Positions 56,455 to 64,000 of a DNA stretch of 64,000 nt are shown here, piece by piece. The notes below the pieces were generated by a model. It did not search any database and was not told the origin of the DNA. It worked only from the letters and a program-made list of their open reading frames with translations. The number at the start of each line of letters is the position of its first letter. Position 1 is the stretch's first letter. The DNA comes from Isoetes taiwanensis (Eukaryota > Streptophyta > Lycopodiopsida > Isoetales > Isoetaceae), in assembly GCA_021234155.1 (NCBI GenBank), contig JAJEKV010000008.1, positions 6,636,945 through 6,700,944 of the forward strand, given 5' to 3'. Made by a program: the position numbers and the translations under genes.

Positions 56455-58726
56455 CAGTCTTGATTTTAAGTATACATTTTTTTCGGCATATTTCCTAACA
56501 GAGACCCTGCACAGATATCTGAAGACTCTGATGAAACACAAGAAATTTAAGGTATTAATAAGACTTTAAATTAAGTGCACTCATTGTACATAAAGTTATT
56601 GTTTGGAATTGAATTCCCAATGCTACACAAATATGTGACATAAACCTGGTCGTTGTTTAAGACTCTATTGTGGACAGAATTATTGTCATTCACACAACTA
56701 AACAATCAGTACAACCTGGATAGAAGAACAATGCCTGGCATTTCTTGATTATACAAAATTTTGCCCTAAGGCTTTACAAAAGAAGCCCGGGGGGTTGTAT
56801 CAATTGTGGCATGGTGGCTAACAGACAACAAAAGACAAAAGGAAGGAGAGGAGGGGATCGTTCAGAATAAGCCTTCTGTACAAAAGGGCTACATTCAGTA
56901 ACCAATTAAGCTCTAGAAGAGCACATGATCTTCTTTTGTAACTACAATCTGGCAATGTATGAGATCGGATTCAGACTTTGCCGGCTCAACTTAGGACACA
57001 ATCTCAGGGGAAACCTCCACATTTACAGATGACCCGACGACAGTTGTAATCTCGGCTGGGGTCACCATGCAGTTCTGGATCCTGAAGCAGTTAGGAGTCG
57101 TCGAAGTCGAGAAGCTCGTAGGCGATGGTGGATTGCTCGGCCCAAGGCGAGGCCTTTTGTGAGGGGTCAGGGCCAACACCCGTAATAACATCCCATCGAG
57201 AACCCGATCCAGGATAGCTTGATCTCCTCGAGTGATCCATAATTGATTCTTCTGATCTGCCGAAGAGAACCCATGAAATCAACAGTGATTGATCACCAAA
57301 GACACAACAAAACATGGGCACTTACGTGTGACGCTTGGCGTCTCCAGAGGATTGAGCAGAATGGAAGAGAGGATGCTTGAATACTCAATTTAAATAGGTA
57401 ACTGGAATGATGCCCCTGTCCCGTACTTGGTGGTTTCGAATTTCCAAAAATCTGGGCTTTAATGGCAAATTACCTTTCCTGTGGTTGGGGCAGAGAATGT
57501 TCGGGCCAATTTGGATGTGGCCGATAGCGGAATTGGGATTGCCTAAGTAAGATGGACTCGAATTTTGGCGAAGGAAGGCCAAATTGGCAACGGTGACCGT
57601 TGGTGAGCACCTCGTTAGCTGGTGGCATAGGTCTCGTTAGTTGGCGGCATAGGTCTCGTAGATGGCATCTAGGCCCGTGATCACGGTATAGACGTGAAGC
57701 CGATATTAATGGATTTAGCCCGTTCGTGAGAGTTGGTCAGGCGTGTAGTTCCAATCAAGTGCGCGGTAGGTGGCACTTGTAGCGTGTCCGCGAGGCAATA
57801 ACCCCCGCGAACCCTGGCCTCGAGTACCACGATGTGTGGTTAGGGGCATGACGACGATGGACGCTAGACCCTCCCTACTTTGAGTCGCCATAACTTGCTT
57901 GTCTCGCATTTTTTTGCGTTACTTTCTTTTATGAAGTTGTTATATACAACATTAGGTATCCAAAATGGCCAACGGATCGAGGGACGCATGAAATTCGACT
58001 ACATTGGGACAATTTGCCTCTTAAGTGCGCGAAACATGGCGACCATACCCTATGTAATTCTTCATATTGAGGATTGACTCCACACAACTTCACACTTCAC
58101 AATCAAAGATATACCCATTGAAAAACTTTAAGAAGTCCACTCACACTCATGCCCATAATTTCATGCTTACATCCTTAATGATGTCGGGCTTGGTTTATCA
58201 GTAACATTAGTGTGTTTGTGTGGGTGTGCGCGCACCTGTCGTGAATAAAAACCTTGGCAAAGGTTGAAATACCATTTGCTACAATATTAGATGTGGGTTT
58301 GTGTTGTTGCGAGGTCAGACAATATCATGACTTTGGCATAGACAAGGGGGGGATAGGGATATATTATCCACAACAACGAAAGAAGAATAGTGTATCTCTC
58401 TACCTTGATCTTCTAAGTACAAACATGGTAATTTTCTAAGTGCAAAGAGTGTACTTTGATTCAACATGAAGGAATATCACCGTTATTATTTTGTCAGAGG
58501 TTAAAGATTGGAGCAACAAGAAAGAGATCACGTTATGTTTTTAAAAACTATTCTAAAATTTTAAGTTAAGTCTTAGGGATTCTTATTGATTAAGGTCGGA
58601 ATGGGCACTGTAACTGGTATCTACACATATATAACTCATTCTCCAAAGATTCGATTCTTTTATCCTTTTTTATATAAATGACACGTATGCATATTTTCCG
58701 GTTCTTTTTCCTGGGTACGGGGGTTT
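56455..58726. other. No recognised gene; small unassigned minus-strand ORFs
   Basis: A 76-codon minus-strand ORF at 57091-57321 (containing SIMDHSRRSSYPGSGSRWD and SPWAEQSTIAYELLDFDDS) has natural-looking composition and may be a small gene or exon, but is unrecognised. A short duplication CTCGTTAG.TGG.GGCATAGGT lies at about 57612-57655. Otherwise nothing is supported. Confidence 0.35.
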
Positions 58727-60567
58727 TTAGATGTGATTCTCCGGTGGAAGTTTTAGCTCTCCCGTTGGCATGAAGTGGAAGACATCGCCTTCAGCACGTT
58801 TTTCTGCTGCCATAGCTTCTTTGCCGATATTGAATGGCCAACGTATTCCTTTGCTTCTGCGACAGAAAAGAAAAATATTGCGCCCTATTCCTGCATCGTC
58901 GAATTCGGTGGAGGAATCTGTGCTTGTGCACACGGATTTGGTTGGATTCAGAGCAGATTCTGCCCTGTTCTTCTTGGGTCGCCAGGATTCAGAGCAGATT
59001 CTGCCCTGTTCTTCTTGGGTCGCCAAATTTGATAGGCTATCTAGGGTATCGATGGTCGGCAGTGAATAGCGAACAGGGAGCGCAGGTTTTTTAGCAGCAA
59101 AACTGGGGTTTTCTGAACTGTGAGTTTAGATTGGACAGGTCAGCACATCGAAAAATCAGACCTTGAAAGGTTCTTTTTCGAGCGGCCGCGCAAAATCGCC
59201 CCGCAATTTCGAAGTTGTTTGACGTCATGGGGGACGAGCCGTAGATCATTACAACGCCAAGCATCATCGCCATAGCGACTGAGTCTTGAAGCCGGAGGAA
59301 TCGAACCTCCATTTAGCACCCGGTACTTTACCAAACAATCCGTGCCTTGCTGCTCCAACACAAACCGTTACCACGGCGCCGGCGATCCCGTATCACCGGA
59401 TTCATTGCCGATTAGGGCTTCTCTTGCATTCCCTTTTGCCACACCACCTTTTTAACCTATGATTCCCCCGATGCTCAAATATCCTCAAATCGGCCTTCAT
59501 AAGTCGCTCCACCAAGTCAATCACACGGGTTCTATGGTCAGGCCGTAGATGAGATAAGCAGAGATAAGCGATGATGAAGCCCATCCCTAATTTTCGATAT
59601 CCAAGTGAAGAAATAAACATGTGATCTTATCCACGCCCTCAAATATCACAAATATAGATTCGTTTCTTTGTACCGTTGGAATAGAAACCACTCACAACAC
59701 TAAAAATAAAAAGGCTGCTCAAATTGCCTCAAATACAAGAATTTTGAATACAATACAAGAATGATAATTCTAATCTAATCATTGCCTCTCACCAACGTGG
59801 CAGTCCCATGGAGAGAATGGCGGTGCGGCGAACTCCTCCCTTGATCCGGCTATGGCGTTGAAGCAAGAAAGCCATGGCATCTAAGCATGGTGGAGCCAAG
59901 CTTGGCGCCGAATTAAACTTTCAACGGATTTATTCTAGCTGCCCTGCTTCAGAATACAAGCTTTGAATCCTGCTACAAGGAGAAGAAAGAATCGTTCAAC
60001 TGCAAACCCAGTTCTATTTGATCCCCTGATGGTTTTATGTTTTGCTGGCCCAAAATAGTAACAGTATGGAAGCAACAAAGCTTCACGTTCAAAGCTTCGG
60101 ATTCGAAGCGAGGATGCCCTGCTCTCTATGCCCGTCCATGTCTATAAATCCATGGCTTGCTCTCTTCCCTGATCTAGCCCGCCCTGCTCTCTATGCCCAT
60201 CCATGTCTATAAATCCATGGTCGCCTAATATCATCGCCGCCTGCAAGGGAAACCACCATGTCTCGCTGTCGGCCATGCTTGCTTGCAAATTGGTCAATTC
60301 AGGCAAACAATCCTGTTTCTAGATCTGCAGGTTTCTCTTAAGCACGCTACAGATGGCACAAATAGAAACACGATCTTCAGCCGCACACAGAACCATTGAA
60401 GTAAAAAAAAAAGCCAATCCAATGGCTATCATATTTTCCACCAAAAACAATTTAACCCCGAGCCTAAAAATGATTGCAGAACTCTAATGATTGTTGCCCC
60501 AAATTTGTTTTACTTCTTTTTTCTTAACCTGCAATGGTGTTAATCCGCACAATGCCCTATAGCAAAT
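58727..60567. repeat. No recognised gene; tandem duplications and a tRNA-like T-arm
   Basis: A 41-bp unit is tandem at 58944-58984 and 58985-59025. A 40-bp unit is repeated at 60116-60155 and 60181-60220 (CTATGCCCRTCCATGTCTAT). On the minus strand at about 59295-59312, GGAGGTTCGATTCCTCC is a perfect tRNA T-arm, but the acceptor, D and anticodon stems are not convincing, so no tRNA is called. Confidence 0.45.
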
Positions 60568-60703
60568 ATGAGGCAGGACGACTGCATTATACAGTCCCGC
60601 CTCCGACATGGCACAATCCCAGCCCTCCAATCCAAGCCTGGAGGGCCAGATATCAGCGACACAAGGAGAGGGGGCTGTATAATGCAGTCTACCCTATGAG
60701 GCA
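60568..60703. mobile_element. ~120-bp MITE with 8-bp target duplication (hAT-like)
   Basis: The 8-bp direct repeats ATGAGGCA at 60568-60575 and 60696-60703 enclose a small element. Near its ends are the inverted repeats GACTGCATTATACAG (60580-60594) and CTGTATAATGCAGTC (60675-60689), with further partial pairing inward (CCCGCCTCC / GGAGAGGGG). An 8-bp duplication is typical of hAT transposons. No coding capacity. Confidence 0.75.
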
Positions 60704-61779
60704 ACTAAAAAATTATTTGTTTGTCATGCCTCATGTTCATAAAATAGGTCAAAAATCAAGTCCAGAGTAGCACTAGACAGACAAAAATCGAGAATTGAAA
60801 GCCCACAGTGTATTACTAAGAGTTTGATATTAATAGCAATATATTACTAAATGTTTGATATAAATAGCAAGTTGAACTGCCGCCGCGATAAATTTCTTGT
60901 ATATATAAAAAACAACATTTGAGCTTGAGTTTGAACCAATTATGTAATTACACCAATTACACCAAACACAAAATGGAAAGCGGGTGGCTGCTGTTCCGAA
61001 AGATAGCTTTGGTGATGCCACATAGCAGTAGTTAACATATCGAAATGGAAGTGGGCCAAGTAATTTTGCTCATCTGCTGGAGACGCGGAGCATTCCATCA
61101 CAAAAGCCGAGGACAAGATATTCGATATTCTCTGCCTCCCCATTTCCAGTTTATAGCAAAAGGAAGCAGGGGCTCTTTTTCTGCAAACAGTAGGCACGGC
61201 CACATGACCTTTTTTTGAGGTACCCTCTTCCCCCTTTTTCAAATTTAGGGGTGGAGGCCTCCACTTTAATGTGGAGGTCACATTTTGGTACCCCTTTTTT
61301 TAGCCCCCCTCCCTTACCATTTCCGTCATATTTTTAGAGGCCCTCTCTTCTTTTTGGAGGCCCCCTCCTCTCCCGTATGGGGAAACCGTATATGGAGGGG
61401 GGTAAAAAATGTTACATGTGGCCGTGCCTAGTGGCACATGCCGCCGGTCGCGGGGTCCTGCCGCTGTTGCAGAAAGGGGCCCGGCTTCCCCTACATATTC
61501 TCACGCCTTTTCTAAACTTATATTGGCATGGTCAGTCTGGAAAAATACATGATTTAGCAGAAGGAGAGAGACAGGTTGCCATGAAAGAAATCGTGGCCGT
61601 CCCCCTTGCTAACTTCCCGGACCATCGTAAAAGCAGAATGTTGGCGACAAAAAGTTTCGATTTTAGATTAATGGTCTGGATTCTGGTCTGCTGCAATTCT
61701 ATTTGCTTCTATTGCCGCATCATACATTGATCAAGGCCGAGAACTGAGCTCAAAGCTCAGAGTCTCCGGCTGTGGAGGC
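60704..61779. other. Upstream region of ABCC gene 2
   Basis: Contains a GGAGGCCTCCACTTTAATGT/GGAGGTC inverted stretch near 61250-61280 and a CT-rich low-complexity run (61200-61375). Near 60884-60900 ATAAATTTCTTGT is the inverse of a sequence at 39144. The promoter of the second ABCC gene presumably lies in 61400-61750. No clear TATA box is assigned. Confidence 0.4.
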
Positions 61780-61891
61780 TTTCCGGCAATCAGGTTCCGT
61801 AATATTAATCTTCCTCTTAAAGTTTTCTATTCAAACATACGCATCCTGTCTGTCTAATTTGTCTAATTATGTTTTTATAATTTCAGGAACA

Positions 61892-64000
61892 ATGGTGCTT
61901 CTGGCAGCTTCAATTCCAGATCCTCCTCTTCTTTTTACCATCAATGCTTCAATCGAATTCTGTTTCTTGGTTCTTCTTATTATCGTTTCTTCAGCAAGAT
62001 CTTTAGCATTGACATCGTCAAGAAGAAGAGATCATGTAGCACCAAGCGGATCAAAGCTTATGTCTTTCACCACAATATTTTGTGGGTTGATCGGACTTAT
62101 ATATTTGTGCACTTTCTTGAGGATGCTTTATTTTTTCTTGGAAAGCAATGAGGCATTTAATTCGTATCTTATCTGGGTTTATTTCGTGCTAGAAGCTATT
62201 TCTTGGATAGTACTAGCATTCACGGTTAACAACGGCGTAGAAAGCGCAACAAAGACTGCCATTCATGCTTGGTGGGTTACAAATCTTATAATCAATACGG
62301 TTACTGTAGTGTGGACAGTAGGGGATATAATTTTTGGGCAGGCTCTTACGATTTACTCCATCTTATCGATCGCCCAATGGCTTGCTTCTTGGTTCTTGAT
62401 TTCTTGCCTTGTCAAAATAAGGAGACAGAATTCTTCGCAATCATCTCATTTAACAGGTCCTTTGCTGGGGGATGAAATTTCAAGCGGTCATGCTGTTTCT
62501 GATTTGGATACAGCAAGTTTCTTCGATCGAGCGACATTTAAATGGCTAAACCCTCTTCTTGTATTGGGCTACTCCAAACCTTTAGTTCAGAGCGATATCC
62601 CCTTTCTTCCTCGCCACGATCGGACAGAAATTGCCGCTGCAGCATTTCTCGAAGCTCTGGAGCTTCAAAAAAAAAATAACCCATCCAAAAAACCTTCAGT
62701 ATGGCGAGCTCTGGCACAATGCTACGGATATGACCTGCTCTTCACCGGATTACTCGCTCTTATAAGAACCTTATCATTGTCTGTCACTCCGCTGTTTCTG
62801 TTTGCCTTTGTGAATAATGCTGCAGTGGGACAATCCAGGGCCAAAGGTTTTATTATAATAATTGGTCTATTTCTTACCAAGGTAATCCAATCGTTTATGC
62901 AAAGGCATTGGAGCTTTCAATCCCGTTATATTATAGCCAAATCCAGGTCTGCAGTCATGGCAGCATGTTATGAGAAAGAATTACGCCTCTCAACCTTGGC
63001 TAAACAAAGGCATGCCGCAGGTGAAATATTAAGTTATATCGGCGTGGATGCATATAGACTGGGTGAGTTCTTATGGTGGATGCATTATATGTGGGTAGCC
63101 GTTCTTCAAGTTCTAATTGCACTAGCTATTCTATTCAATATTATTGGATTCGCAGCCTTTTCCTGCATACTTGTTTTGTTTATAAGTGCTATAGTTCAGA
63201 TTCCTGTGTCAAGGCTATTACAGAAGGCACAGACCAATCTGATGCAAGCTCAAGACAAGAGATTGAGATCTATTACTGAAATACTGAATAGCATGAAGAT
63301 AATAAAGCTGCAATCATGGGAGAATGAATTCAAGGCAATGGTGAATGAGCACCGCGAGACGGAGTTGAAATGGCTATGGGGGATGCATTCATCTAGGTCT
63401 TATGCTGGAATAGTTTTCTGGCTTACATATGTAGTAGGGATTACATCAACCCTTGCAGTATATGCCTTGCTGGGAAATGAGTTTACTGCAGCAGTAATAT
63501 TCACAGTCTTTTCTGCCTTTGCTAACACTCAGGAACCTGCCAAGATGATCCCAGAAATAATAGCCATATTCAGCCAGGTAGTGGTATCAGTCCGCAGATT
63601 AGATATCTTCCTTCAGGATGAAGAATTTGCTGAAGGAGCCGTTGACAAGGAAACTCTAAAGGGATCAGACTTTGCCATTAGGGTAACTAATGCCTCTTTT
63701 AGTTGGGATGCTGAAGCTTCCAATTTGACTTTGAAAGGAATAAGCCTTCATGTAAAACATGGGCAGAAAGTTGCTATTTCTGGAGCTGTGGGATCTGGAA
63801 AGTCTTCTCTCCTTATGACCATACTGGGAGAGATCCCAAAAATAGACGGAAGTGTAAGCATTGAGAAACCATGAGAAATGCATCTGAACAGTAAGTTAAT
63901 ACCTCTATTTATTGTTTCAGGTTCAAGTGAATGGTCGAATTGCATATGTTGCACAGACTGCATGGATCCAGAGCGGGACAATCAAAGATAATATTCTCTT
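61892..64000 (+). CDS. ABCC-type (MRP) ABC transporter 2, 5' part only
   Basis: Exons seen: 61892-63853 and 63921-64000 (runs off the window), separated by a 67-bp GT-AG intron at the same place as intron 2 of the first ABCC gene. An upstream intron (61794-61886) matches that gene's intron 1, but the codon equivalent to its ATG is GTG here (61772). The likely start is therefore ATG 61892 in exon 2 ([15 protein letters not shown]). Order: TMD0, TMD1 with [10 protein letters not shown] and [18 protein letters not shown]1 Walker [10 protein letters not shown] (about residue 631), and the start of the next exon [20 protein letters not shown]. It is closely similar throughout to the first gene and in the same orientation, so a tandem paralog. 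No lesion in the visible part. Expected function: ATP-driven anion or conjugate export, substrate unknown. Confidence 0.93.

Noticed and set aside
59281-59345. Possible tRNA gene on the minus strand
   Set aside because: Only the T-arm GGAGGTTCGATTCCTCC is convincing. The acceptor 5' strand, D-arm and anticodon arm do not pair.

Overview
This is nuclear DNA of a land plant. The evidence is an intron-split full-length ABCC (MRP-type) ABC transporter, the 5' part of a second ABCC gene, remnants of a MUR3-like GT47 glycosyltransferase, a class III peroxidase and a PB1-domain protein, and plant-type LTR retrotransposons primed by initiator tRNA-Met. Coding genes are few. Most of the window is transposon debris and AT-rich filler. 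The ABCC introns are short (about 70-480 bp). I cannot name the species.

Layout. 1-1282: upstream DNA with short tandem duplications. 1283-7066: complete 12-exon ABCC gene, plus strand. 7067-15900: gene-poor, with nested direct repeats, a (CTC)n tract, a tRNA-like SINE head and an array of 17-bp palindromes. 16790-18290: decayed Ty1/copia pol, minus strand. 18600-23850: mostly featureless, with a decayed gypsy LTR and a possible copia end. 23859-37778: a 13.9-kb Ty3/gypsy chromovirus with LTRs, PBS and a perfect 5-bp target duplication. 38763-39142: CACTA-like transposon end. 39163-39591: peroxidase fragment. 40381-41100: LINE tail. 41723-41965: five tandem hairpins. 43015-44915: PB1-domain gene or pseudogene. 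46518-49844: gag-only LTR element. 49930-51525: GT47 pseudogene split by a 251-bp MITE. 54556-54583: Helitron-like 3' end. 55193-56454: two unrecognised ORFs. 60568-60703: small hAT-like MITE. 61892-64000: second ABCC gene, cut by the window edge.

The main discovery is inside the chromovirus. Upstream of gag it carries two extra ORF units. The first has an exact histone H3-type N-terminus (MARTKQT..RK), a long acidic/proline-rich insertion, and a complete H3/CENH3-like histone fold. The two halves lie in two overlapping frames. The second is an intact 507-codon ORF of unknown function with an acidic tract. Each unit is preceded by the same promoter module: two ~67-bp hairpins about 200 bp apart, then a CTATAAATAG TATA box and a related leader. 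The hairpin stems carry compensatory changes. The same element encodes a C-terminal chromodomain, the module class that reads histone H3 tails. A retroelement carrying both a histone H3-like protein and an H3-tail reader, with its own internal promoters, is the best candidate here for an undescribed system.

The two ABCC genes are in the same orientation, share their first two intron positions, and flank about 55 kb of mobile-element DNA. They look like an old tandem pair pushed apart by insertions.
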